Below are positions 23,901 through 34,709 of a stretch of DNA of 64,000 nt, piece after piece. The stretch is from Theristus sp. LFF4_11 (lineage: Eukaryota; Nematoda; Chromadorea; Monhysterida; Xyalidae). The stretch is from assembly GCA_030248135.1 (NCBI GenBank), contig JASANC010001260.1, positions 1 to 64,000 on the forward strand, read 5' to 3'. The notes under the pieces were generated by a model. That model saw only the letters and a program-made list of their open reading frames with translations, did no database searches and was not told where the DNA came from. A program made the position numbers and the translations under genes. Numbering within the stretch: position 1 is the first letter of the stretch; each line of letters opens with the position of its first letter.

Positions 23901-26779
23901 TTGTTATGGCAAATTCAGATATAACTTCTCTAATAAAGACTTGCGACGCGTTGGTGTATCTGCAGGCAGAACTTTGGCCCAGAGCTTGTTTCCGCAAGCC
24001 TTTATCACAATAATGATATCTGAATTCTCCATCAGAGAGTAAAACGGCAATCAAGACGCAGTATTTAGTGACGCGTAGCTGTGTTAAAACTACACGGTCA
24101 CTAAACACTGCTTCATTAATGCCGTTTAACGCTTTCCGGTCATGCGGTTTTATTGTACGATTCTCGTTTTCGGCAGTTTCGAGTTGGTTTGCATTTTGCA
24201 GCTACGTGTTTCGATTGAGCTGCACGCGTCTGGGCCAGTGGGCCATCGGTTACGTCGCCCCGGACTGCAAGATCTATCAGACGATACCGCAGAACAAGTC
24301 GCTCATACAAGCACTCATAGAAGGCCACAAAGATGGCTTGTGCGTTTGCGTCTTGCTCTATTGACTCGCTGTGCTATTGTTGTGTGCAATCGATCTGTGC
24401 AGTTCACTTAATTGTAATAATGAAATCAAATACGGCTCATTCACGTGTTCAGCCATGTCTCGCCAGGACAAAATCGCCAGCTTAGCTGACTCACCAAAGC
24501 TTGTACAGTCGAACTCTGAATTATATCAGCTGGTTAGTTAGGGATCTCGTGATGCATGTCCTGAACAGTAAGCATGCTGTTCAGGCTACATGCTTACTGT
24601 TTAGAACAGACAGACAGCCTGCATCAGTGATCATTAACCAATCAACTGATAGCCCTTTATTTAGAGATCGACTGCTGACTGCATGCTGTTGCTTGCGTGC
24701 ATTTTTTGGGCCACCAACAATTTTGTCACGACTTGCTTTCATCCTTCGGCCATCGAGGCACCCTTTTTTCATCGCCATTTCAGTTATTTATACCCGGACG
24801 GCCGCAACGTGAACCCCGACCTGAGTTGGGCGCTTCAGCCAACGCCGGAAAGTCACGTGAAAGTGACACCGGAGCAGTACGAGCTGTACTGCGAGATGGG
24901 CACCACGTTCGCGTTGTGCAAGATCTGCGCCGAAAACGACAAGGACGTGAAACTGGAGCCGTGCGGGCATTTTCTCTGCAGCGGGTGTCTCCATGCGTGG
25001 CAGGTACACGTTGGATTTTTTTCGGGCAAAATATTTGCTGGAGAAGTCTGAAGCTGGAGGTACCTTGTGGCGAGGGCACTGGTGACTGCTCTACCAGACC
25101 GATGGTGGGGGGAGGGTACGAGTGCAAGTTTCTAGATGGATGAAAGACAGCTGAAACTGAACAAATGATTGCGTTGGAGGAATCGGACGTCGGTGGCACG
25201 TGTCCGTTTTGTCGCTGCGAAATCAAAGGCACCGAGGTGATTGTGATCGACGCGTTTGACGGCTGTGCCGCGGGCGCAAACAAATACGCACATGTGCAGC
25301 TGTTGCGACACGACGCGCCCCCAACGCTGAAGCACCACGATCCGTTCACTATACAGGTCGCTGAGCTCAGCGTTTCGTCTCTTGAGCGTTCGTAGTTTTG
25401 CACGTACACTCACTGATTAGCTGCTTTTGAGCGCTGTATGTTTTTATGTGCACCACGATCGGAGTGGTCGATACTAGTAGATACGAGTTTTTTGCGAGAT
25501 TCACTAATCTTATTTGACAGTGCATTTCCGAGGCAGGTTTGTGCAAACATTCAAACGTTTGTAGTCGTCTTCATCGGCATCAACGAGCGCAGAGCAATCG
25601 CTCAAGTCCGTTGACGAGCTGCTCTCACTGAACAGCCCGACGAAGCCGCCGACGGCAGTGCTGCCAACGAGCAAACTGCTGACCGCGCCGCCCGTGCCGC
25701 CGAGACGACTGTCGCCCGCACAGCATCGGTTCGCTCGTGGCACCGCCTCTGACCAGTTTGCAATGCGTCCCACTTGTTCATCACTCAACAACGACTAGAT
25801 CTGTTCTTGCAATGAAAACGCACCGTTTTCAACCGCCCGTATTTAACCGTTTTTGACCGACACGAAGTTTTGTCGTTTTTTTAGTTTTTTTTAAGAAAGG
25901 GTTCACTTGCCATTTTTTTGACAAAGGTTGGTTAAGCGTTCAGGGCACCTACAGGACTTTGTTGTCCAGATCAAACACTGCGAACTTGCCAAAAATAACA
26001 TTCGAATTTCGAATTATCCATTGACTGAAAAATAATGTGTCAAACGGTTGAATATCGTTCTCGCATCACATTCCCGCAGGGAAGCATCAAGTCACAGCGC
26101 GGAGGCTGCCCTCCCGTCTGCGGGTCACCTCAGCGGTGCACGCGGTCGCCCGCACAATCAGCATTCACCGCTGATCAGCCGCGTTCAATCGAACAGTGAC
26201 GCTGATCTGACGAAATTACTGGCGAACCAGCATGGCAATTTGGCGGGCGTTAATGGCGCCAGCGACGACAGTCAGTGGCCATTGGCGAACAACACTCCAA
26301 CGGCAGACGTCATGAGTCACTCGTTGCATATCACCGCGGTGCATCCGTTGAACGCCACTGATACCGGCACGGCGACGCCACGTTCGCCAGCCGCGGCCAG
26401 TTCGAGTTCGGCGCGTTCCTATGCGAATATCGAGCCGAGATCACGACCATCGGAAAGAGTGCCGCCAAATTCGCGTGCGCTAACTGAGACGCATCGTTTC
26501 TCGTTGCCAGCGGCGTCCGTCAGCGCATCGACAACGTCAACGTCAACCTACGTCAACACTGGCGCGTTCGTGGCGCCACCAGCGTCAGAGGGCGGTCACA
26601 AGGCGTTGCAGGCGACCGTTCGCACGTCCGGTTTCGCAGACGACTTTGCACCGACTGACGTGTGCACCGGTGTGCCTGCGCAGTGCCAGCTGGCCTCTGC
26701 GCCGCCGTCCACCGTGGCACCGGCCGTGCCAGCGCACCAGCAGACCCAACCGACAGACGCAAACGGCCCGCTCCATTGA
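20993..26779 (+). CDS. CBL: CBL-family E3 ubiquitin ligase
   Basis: Exons 20993-21388, 21701-21906, 23312-23458, 23657-23788, 24202-24339, 24784-25003, 25180-25356 and 25565-25798 give 549 residues. The tyrosine-kinase-binding module is complete: four-helix bundle ([30 protein letters not shown]), EF-hand ([14 protein letters not shown]) and SH2-like domain ([14 protein letters not shown]). The linker helix and C3HC4 RING ([18 protein letters not shown] ... [12 protein letters not shown]) follow. CBL binds phosphotyrosine on activated receptors, ubiquitinates them and damps signalling. The tail has a Pro-Arg motif (APPVPPRRL) for SH3 partners. The first tail exon ends in a stop at 25798. A second tail ORF (26080-26779, ending TGA, with SYANIEP and STYVNTG tyrosines) joins in phase if the GT at 25756 is used as donor, giving 768 residues. 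Which end is used is unresolved. No UBA domain was seen. Confidence 0.92.
22275..23080. mobile_element. hAT-like element, family F copy 2, in CBL intron 2
   Basis: Ends TAGAGTTGGTAAAAAACCGG and CCTGTGCCAACCCTA, with a perfect 8-bp duplication AGTGTGTG (22267-22274, 23081-23088). Subterminal AAAACCGGTTTT palindromes are repeated near both ends. Lies wholly within the intron between 21906 and 23312. Confidence 0.87.
23910..24125. mobile_element. Two short hairpin MITEs in CBL intron 4
   Basis: 23910-24025 has inverted ends AATTCAGATATAACTTCTC and a partner ending TGATATCTGAATT. Immediately after it, about 24045-24125, is a second hairpin: AACGGCAAT, then GCAGTATTTAGTGACGCGT, and complementary arms ending ATTAATGCCGTT. 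A relative of the second hairpin is at about 48035-48110. Neither is coding. Confidence 0.65.
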
Positions 26780-29700
26780 CTGCTGCTCTGTTTTCAACTC
26801 GTCTGGATTTTGGCTGCTGTCGCCGCAAACGCTGTCGAAATCGGCTGATTTCTTGCTCAGTTCCTGTCGTTTTTTCATGTTTTTTTGGTAAACTTATTCG
26901 AGTGCTGTTTAATTAGTCAAGAGATAATTGTGTTCGGACCCTAAAACCCCCTTTCGCAGTGTTCCACGTTTTCCATGAGGACAAGTTGTTATTGAGTGAG
27001 TCGCTTGCCAGTGCTAGTCAGTTGAACACAACTGAATGGTGTGTGAAACTCCTTAATATGTGGAAAAATTTTGAAATTCCCTTTTGCTTTGAATTTATTG
27101 CTTTGTCAGATGATGCCACTGATAGTGAAAAAATGCGAACCACCCTGAATGTTTCGTGGTATTTTTTCGCGGCTTGAAAATTCGAAAATGCGTTGCGGTT
27201 CGCAAGCTTGAAAAATTCACAAGCACAGACAAAGCAGGAACGCACCATTTTAGTGGTATGCACAGATTTCAGAACACGTTTGTCGGATTGCTGTAGATGA
27301 AGCGTTTTTGTTGGCATCTGGTTGCGCCTATCTGGCTTTCAAAGTGCACATTTTTGCGTCACAGAAAATATCGGCCGCAAAAATGTGCCAGGGGTGGGCG
27401 ACGCAATGTGCGGAATTCATTTTCATTCACAAATATGCGCAGCTCGACTGCAGTGTGAAAACTGGGTTGTGTTACAAATGCGTGGCAGACCAAGAGGCGT
27501 AGATTAAAATTTGTTCAGCTCAATTTTGTTGAAAAAACGCTTTGTTGTCAGTTGCTGCAGCAGCTGAGCTCACCTCACGTTTTTTGTCGCTGCAACGTTT
27601 TTTGCGGCGTGGATCCGGAGCTTGGATGCAGTGCTGAAAAACACAAGCTAGTTTTTATTTCCGAAATTTAGTTAGTTGCGAGCTGTGGTGTTGTTTGTTC
27701 CTCTGCGCTCTTTGATCAGTGTGGCATGTGGCGTTCTGGCGTGTGTTATGAGTCACCAAACTGCATTGATAGCCCAACAATGTGCAAACTACGTTCTGTT
27801 GTTGGTTGACTTGTTTGTGTTTGTTTGTGTGGATCGCAAATGGACGGCAATAGTGTGTTTGGAAATGTAAAAATCCGTTTGTTGTCAGAAACGGGGATGT
27901 ACTGCAGTACTGGGCTGGATAAATGCAGAGCACCATGTAGGTTTACCAAATACACAATTCAATTTACGTGAGGCCTGGTAAGGGGGTAGCTTGCAATGCT
28001 GATCAAGTGCCCGAACATCGAACTTCAACAACTTTCTTAATGAACGCACAAGGCAGGTACACATGGGAGACAAAGGAAAAGCACTGCGACGATGGTGCAA
28101 GTCTGTTTCGAAGTGTTCTAAATGTTATTCTGTTTCAAAGTGTTCTGTGACAATCAATCGATTAAAAAGTTTTGTGACTCTCACAGCAAATTTTGTTTTT
28201 TTTCAAATCTTTGGATAGGTTTTTTTTTAAATTTTAGTTTTATTGAAATTTTCATGTTTTAATTTCACTATGTTATGTTTTTTATCGTTGTGTATCGTTT
28301 CGGTCTGATTTGCGTTTCGATATTTGTGTGTGAACTTGTCAGTTTCTTATATATATTTGTATTTTGTATTTTGTTATCAAGCAGGTCTTCTTTCGTCCAA
28401 TCCCAATGATACTAACCAATGTGTTGGTTTTAAGGTTTGCAGCCCACCAACGTTTGCATCCAATGTATGTGTTCGCTGTATTGTTGCTGCGAAAAAAAGG
28501 TCTGTGTTACACTTTTTGCTTCTTTGTGGTGCTGTACCGTCGTCTTGATGCTTGCGTTCTTTTACGCCGTTGCAGCTGCCTTTGCCTATCTGTTTATTCT
28601 AGACTTTGGATTTGTCTTCTTCCAACGTGTGACTGATTCATGTGTTCTTGTCGCTTCTTGTGCTTGGTTTCATTCGGAAATGTTGCCACTCCGCTGATCA
28701 TTGAATAAAAGGGGTTAATTTATTGAATAATAAGGCGTTCGTTGGATCTCTCTTAGCAGCGGTTCAAATGCAGCCAATTAACAAGTTGCAAACAAAAAAA
28801 ACGCGTCTCGTTGCATGTCAATGCCACACGGGTTTGTGTTGTGCAGTGGTATCAAGAAGTGCACGAACACGATAATAATGTGTGGATAATTGTGCATTAT
28901 TTCATTGTGTGGATAATTCAGATTGGACTACCGTCGACAACTTTGCTACCTTGTCTCGTCGTCGTTTCCTCGAGTTACGTTACCGTTGCCTTGGCCTCAA
29001 AGCCTCAGTAAATTTGCTTCCGTTAAATCACAACGATCCACTGACCAGACCAAACCGAAAGCAATCGATCAACCTGCCTTGCAAGTATGTGGATGTAACC
29101 CCCCAATTGAAGGAGAACAACCGTGTAACAGCTGGATGTAGCTGTCCTTGCATGAAACAGAATCAACACACCTGTTGGAGTGTACTGTCGGTTGAACTGT
29201 TCTCTCAATAACACTCAGTGCACTCTCGGATACGACCGACCCCAGCAACTGGCGGCGACTTAGTGCTTGAAATCGTCATTTTGTGTGTGAAAAATTTACG
29301 TCTTCCTTTTTGTTGATTTTTACCTTTCACATTTATAACGCGATATCGTAAACAAAGCAAGCGTCAATTTTATAATTGTGCTGATGTCGGCCCGGGCGTC
29401 GAAAGCTGTACCGCTCTCGACCGCACGCCAAGCAGACAAGGTTATGTGTGTTAGTTTGCGTAAAGTTTTGTGTTAGTTATGCCACCCTTTCATGGCGACG
29501 ACATTTGCCCTCGAAGCGCAAAGCATCCTTCGTCCCTTCACTCCCCAGGCAAAAACCTTCGGAATTGGTTCTTTGGGTTACTTGTACCCCTGAACGCAAA
29601 TTGAATATAATGCCATCCAGCTAGTTCAGCTGATCACTGTTGCTGTTGCTGTTCATCTTGCTACATAGTTCCACTTTATATTCAAATTCACTCAACAAAA

Positions 29701-30382
29701 ACGTGGGCAAACTGTAATTTGGTTATTCCCTTCATGCCCACAAACGTTTGAGACAAAACCAGCCACGTGACTTTGCAGTAGTGACTAGTGACGACTGTCT
29801 TGATGCAGCAGACATTTTTTTGTCACGTCATTTATCACGTACCACGCTAATAGCAATTGAGACATGTTCAATAATATGTAAACTTTAAACATTCGAATAA
29901 GAGCCAATGTACCGCATAAACACAGTGCACAAGCGTTGCCCACATGCACACACACACGCACGCTGCCACACATTTGGTGTGCTGATACGGCTGGGCATGT
30001 GTGACTGTTGATCGACGGGTGTAAAAAATATTTATTTCACCAGTAACTACCGGTATCTTGCGTTTATAGTGACATCAACAAATATGCGTACTCCCACGCT
30101 TTTTACCAAGCGCTTCTTCGTAATTTATTCTCTGTTCATCATTTGAAAAGTTACTTTTCGGAATGTTTTCAGTCGTGTTTGAAGTTTTAGCCCCCATACT
30201 GTAGTTATGTGCGACGAAACGTTCAGAGCTTCTGGAAGGTCTGACTTCAAGGGTTACGTGCGAATTTCAATTTATCAATGTGTAAATAAAATTCGTCTGA
30301 ATCCACTGTTCGGCTCGGCAGTGTCCAGCATGTCAGCTTAACAGAGTGTCACAACGTTTATGTATTGCCCCACCAAAAAACT
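26780..30382. other. Long intergenic stretch, no gene recognised
   Basis: About 3.6 kb after CBL. Only short ORFs (60-110 codons) without domain signatures. Part may be CBL 3'-UTR; an AATAAA occurs at about 28704. A CA-rich microsatellite (ACACACACGCACGC) lies at about 29946-29960. I found no inverted-repeat element with convincing borders here. Confidence 0.45.
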
Positions 30383-30648
30383 TACCGTAAAGTCTTGCAT
30401 ATAAGGTTCCTCCCACTTATAAGACCCCCACCCAAAAGTGGGCGGAGTGTCACACGGCGGGAAACCAAAAAATTCAAAATTTTGACTTGGTCAAAATCCT
30501 ACCCCGTTTATAAGGCCCGGATTTCCTAATGTTCACTTTATAAGACCTCCTCCCACTTATAAGGTTGTCACACAAAATTCCCCTTTTTTCAGAAATTTTT
30601 GATTTTCAAATTTATATAAGGAGACCTTATATGCAAGACTTTACGGTA
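30383..30648. mobile_element. 266-bp TA-flanked MITE (copy 2)
   Basis: Same length and almost the same sequence as 12852-13117, same orientation, same TA flanks and CCGTAAAGTCTTGCATATAA ends. The high identity suggests recent movement. Confidence 0.88.
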
Positions 30649-30668
30649 TTCATCCTTTAGTCAAAGTA

Positions 30669-32350
30669 CTAGCAGTTGACCCGTGCCTACGGCCCGGGTA
30701 AGAAATGTTTGCGATTTTGTTAACAGCAAGGTGCGCACCCGCGGATTTATCGACATTTGTTTGCTTCTGTTTTCCTGAAACGGGAAACGTGGTGATTTTT
30801 TAACCAAGGCTTTCAAGCGTTCAAATTCGTTGATACCATTTATTGTTTGGGCCAAGCGTTCTGCTTTTGTTTTTATCTCGAGAACCCGCTCAATTTTTAA
30901 AAGTGCTTTTCAAACGTTTCAAATGTTTGTTTTCAAGCTTTTCGATTCGGTGTCAATTCTATGTCAAAAATGATTCTTGTATAACTCTGTTTCGCTGATT
31001 TTGCAATCGCTAAGAAATTTTTTTCTAAACTAATTGAATTTGCTGCTCACGTTTGTTCTCGGTTAGTTAAGTTAAACTCGGTTAAAGGGAAGTCGTTCCC
31101 GTTAGATTTTTTCAGAACTGGCCGGAATCGATACCCGTTTATTTGCACAGTCCCATCCCATTTGTGTTTTTCATAGTAAGCCCGCTTTTTGCACAAAAAT
31201 GTTTTTAAACAATATGATTCCAGTTTCTGCTGTTTCAAAATTGCAAATTTGTTTTCACAATTTTACTTTTTGAAAGTCAGAATTTTAGTTAAAATCTTGT
31301 AAAAACTACTGTTTGCTTAGTTTTTTTCAGATTTTTTTCTGGTTGACTGAAATGATTTGTATACATTCTTAAAAGTGGTTTTCTTGATTTCTGATCAGAG
31401 GTTGCTTGCAATGAGTCGTTGTGGGTATCTAATCCTAAACCTAATCCTAAGCCAAGCCTATTTGATAAGGTGAAAATAATCAATTTAGTTTTTGCATTTT
31501 TTCTTGCCTGTGTTAGGGCAGGGGCCACCGCTACTGCACATGCACCTCTTTTAATAATGATGCATCATGGACTGGAAATTGTTCAAACGTGACTTGATTG
31601 TTTGACAATTTCATTTTTCAAAATCGCTAAGTTTGACCAAAAGAGGCCCGTTTATTTTTTATTTTACAGAACTGGCCGGAATCGATACCCGTTTATTTGC
31701 ACAATCTCATTTGTGTTTTTTATAGAAAGCCCGCTTTTGCACAAAAATGTTTTTTTTTAACAATACGATTTCAGTTTCTGCTGTTTCAAAATTGCAAATT
31801 TGTGTACACCACAATTTTGCTTTTTGAAAGTCACATAATCTGAGTTAAAATCTTGTAAAAACTGCTGTTTGTTTAGTTCTCTCTCAATCTATCTTCATGG
31901 ATCTATTTCATTTTGCTTTGATCGAATGTTCCGCATCAATGTTACCCGTGTATTTGATTCGGAAAAAAACATGGGATTCAATTATTGTTCACAGGAAAGC
32001 CACTTTTGTGCGAAAAAAAATCAAAAGCCGAATTCGTTTCTGTTGGTTTTACAAAGTCGCAAATTCTTTTTATTCGGAGACGCGTTTTTCCAATTCTTGG
32101 TATCGATCATAATCGGATGTGCCGTCCATTCTGTGAGATAATGGCTTCGTTAGAGCAATTCGTTCCCGCACATTATAATCTCATCTTTTTACATCACCAC
32201 CAACCAACCTGACCATTACGACGGAACGTTGATGACAGAACAAAGAATTTGACTCGTTGTTGAAAACCAAAACAGAGCAAATGATTCGCATAGAAAAATT
32301 GTTAGTGATAGCAACATTTTGATTTCGCTACCTTAAATAGCAAAAAGTTG

Positions 32351-32381
<31 letters not shown>

Positions 32382-32405
32382 AAAGTATTATTTTAGTATA
32401 GTAGA
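30669..32405 (-). mobile_element. Non-autonomous Helitron-like element
   Basis: Read on the minus strand, the element begins TCTACTATACTAAAATAA followed by GTCTGTCTGTCTG. It ends with a short hairpin (ACCCG ... CGGGT, loop of about 11 bases) ten bases before CTAG. The host base is A before TC and T after CTAG, the classic Helitron A|TC...CTRR|T border. There is no RepHel ORF. The interior holds two diverged copies of a unit starting CTGGCCGGAATCGATACCCG (about 31119 and 31677) and a CTAATCCTAA tract near 31430. Part of its interior recurs around 57555-57610 and 59640-59740. Confidence 0.8.
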
Positions 32406-32892
32406 TTCATTCAATATATCAAACGAAATTCGCGGCAATTTTATATCTCATTTCTGTACTTGCATCCGTCCGCCCCACCCACGCACACAATCAATTGGCG
32501 CGCACGAAATTCCACAAGCGACTTTAGTTTACACTATGGCGGCTTTGATAGCTGAATAAACAACGGATTAAAAAGATCAAAGGGTTTTGGCTTGGCACTG
32601 TTCTGTTGGACATTTTCGGTTTAAACTTAGAACTTTTTGACTGGTGTTTCAAAGTAGTCTCCAAACCCTGTGGTTTGCTTTGTTGGTTGCTATGGTTGGT
32701 TGTTGGTATCTGCATCTCTAATATTTTCGCTTTTTTAACGTTAAATTGTTTTTTTCTTTCAGAAATTGTTCAAATCGTCAATTTCTAATTTCAGACATGG
32801 AAATCTGCCGAGTCGACTCACTCGAAGAAAAACAGCGAAGGCTGGCGTCAAACACCTTCACCCATCAAAGTTGTTACCTCAAAGCTACGGCC
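32406..32892. other. Upstream region of the Spaetzle-like gene
   Basis: No ORF of note. Two pyrimidine-AG acceptors, ending about 32761 and 32795, precede the chosen start and could be 5'-UTR or spliced-leader acceptors. An ATG at 32797 is in frame with the chosen start, but it would put 32 residues before a perfectly formed signal peptide. Confidence 0.45.
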
Positions 32893-34247
32893 ATGAAATT
32901 CACGATCCGTCTAATTTACACCATCTCAACGTGCATTCTATTGACTTTTTGCTCAATTTCCACAGCAAACTGCGAACTTTTAGCGGATCGAGCGTTTAAC
33001 CTCGATAACGACGATTTAAATAAAATAAATGCGCCTGCATATCACAACAGGACGCGTGTTCAACAGCTGTTACGTCATTGTGCTGATCGTGGTCAAGCGT
33101 TGTGCAGCACTGGACCGCACGCAAAAACGTAAGTGCACGCAAAAACTAGTTTACTTGTGTTTTTTTAATTTCCTGCAATTTCTGACTGCGCGCTTCCTAA
33201 GCGTCATTTCCTGTTTTTAGAATCGCGTCGCATTACAAACAGTAATTAACGAGACTAATTCATCTGGTTTGAAAAAGCACCAGTGAGGAGATAATTGCTT
33301 TTTATAACGTTTTTTATGATTTTTAGGTTGCTGAAAATCAATTCAAACGAACAATTTCCTTCACCAGAACTGCCGACGAAATCAACGCCGCTATCGAAAG
33401 CCGATGGCGACATGACGCTGATTTACGTCGATCGTTCCGCAAACACCGTCAAGATTACATGCTGACCAAGTTGCTCGCCCACAGCAATCGCGAAAAGCAC
33501 AACGGTGAACAGAACCATGGTCGACTCAGGCGGTCACCGCAGGAGACGGCAGGGGGCGGAAAAGAAAACTGCAACTCGGTCTGCTGTGAACTGGTGACAC
33601 AGTCAGACCCGTACTCCTATTTCGAGGACAACGATGGCTGGGCACAGATCGCTACCACGGAGCAGTACCCGCAGAGAACGTCGTTTCAGATCGTGAAATG
33701 TGTCAAGTGCGTGGATTATTTGGTTATTGGTTATTCTGAGCACCTGGATGCTCAACTTTTGGATGGAACTAAATAAGTATAATATAACATAGTGGTATAT
33801 AACATACTGATATAACATAGTGGTATTAACACACAGTCACCACAAACACGCACGCATAAAAGTTTCAGCTACGTCAGAATTATTATAACCCGTGAAAACC
33901 CGATAGTTATCTTATTTTCCAAGAAATCAACCAAGTTGCAGGATGGTTCACTGCATTTCGGCGTGGCCAACATCAGAGATGCAGAAGAGGGGTGGCCTCA
34001 TCGGTGACGTGTCCCTTTCGAACTACTTGAGTAATGATCTTGAGTGTAAACCTGATCAGAAAACCATTGCTCTTTCAGCGAGGACCACGCATGCCACGGT
34101 GTGACAGCGCCCGGCACAGCGACGACCAAATGCAAAACGCGCCAACGACGTCATTCCATCTACTTGTACGACACGACCACGAAGCAGATTCTGACGCGCT
34201 ACATCAATCTGCCCGGTGGTTGTGTTTGCGAACGGGAGAGCAACTGA
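32893..34247 (+). CDS. Secreted cystine-knot growth factor, Spaetzle/neurotrophin-like
   Basis: Proposed exons 32893-33128, 33368-33701 and 34083-34247 give 244 residues. The N-terminus is a clear signal peptide (MKFTIRLIYTISTCILLTFC). A basic prodomain follows (SRWRHDADLRRSFRKHR) and a furin-type site (RLRR, before SPQETAGGG). The mature part has eight to nine cysteines, starting CNSVCCELV and ending LPGGCVCE. The spacing C-x4-C ... CK ... CxC with the terminal CVC matches the Spaetzle/neurotrophin cystine knot. Such ligands are secreted as proproteins, cleaved and act as dimers, for example on Toll-type or Trk-type receptors. The acceptors at 33368 and 34083 are inferred from phase; 34079 is an alternative for the last exon. 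A receptor cannot be named. The gene faces the AKAP7-like gene tail to tail, 462 bp apart. Confidence 0.68.
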
Positions 34248-34709
34248 GACTGCAGCTGTGCCCCAGCAATGGATTTCGCAAGCGTCACACCAGTGGCTTA
34301 ATTCAACTGTCGCACATCAACGAATTGTCGAATTCAAGAATGTGTTTCTTCTCCTTTGTCAAACGAAATGATATTGTCATTCCGATACATTGTCTGAAGC
34401 GGTTTTCTTTGGTTTGAGATTGTTTATTTTTGATTCTCGTAATTGCTGTATGAAATTGCTGTCCACTATTGCTGATCTAGCTTTAATTATCAGTTTGCTT
34501 GAAAGTGAGACTTTTTCAACACCGATTTTTTAAGCAAACTGCAATCGAAAACTGTTGAATGTGTTGTACATGTTGATTATGTTGTAAACTTTGTTCGACG
34601 TTTTAAATTTAAACAAAACTCGAAACGATAAACAAAAAAGATTTGTTTGGTCTTGGGGTTAGCTGCTGCCACTCGTTGAGCATTGATCAGATTGTACATT
34701 AAGTTCACA
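34248..34709. other. Convergent 3' intergenic region
   Basis: Lies between the stop codons of two convergent genes. TTTATT at about 34425 is an AATAAA on the minus strand and suits the AKAP7-like gene. No plus-strand AATAAA was found. Nothing else recognised. Confidence 0.45.

Noticed and set aside
24541..24606. Regulatory palindrome around GAACAGTAAGCATGCTGTTC in CBL intron 5
   Set aside because: A short inverted repeat with no second copy found and no known binding motif; not enough to call an element.
26553..26878. Antisense ORFs opposite the CBL tail
   Set aside because: GC-rich coding sequence leaves reverse frames open. The plus strand has the CBL-like tyrosine motifs.
27308..27507. 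Small Cys-containing ORFs in the CBL-Spaetzle interval
   Set aside because: No conserved motif, no splice-compatible neighbours and overlapping ORFs in two frames; probably chance.
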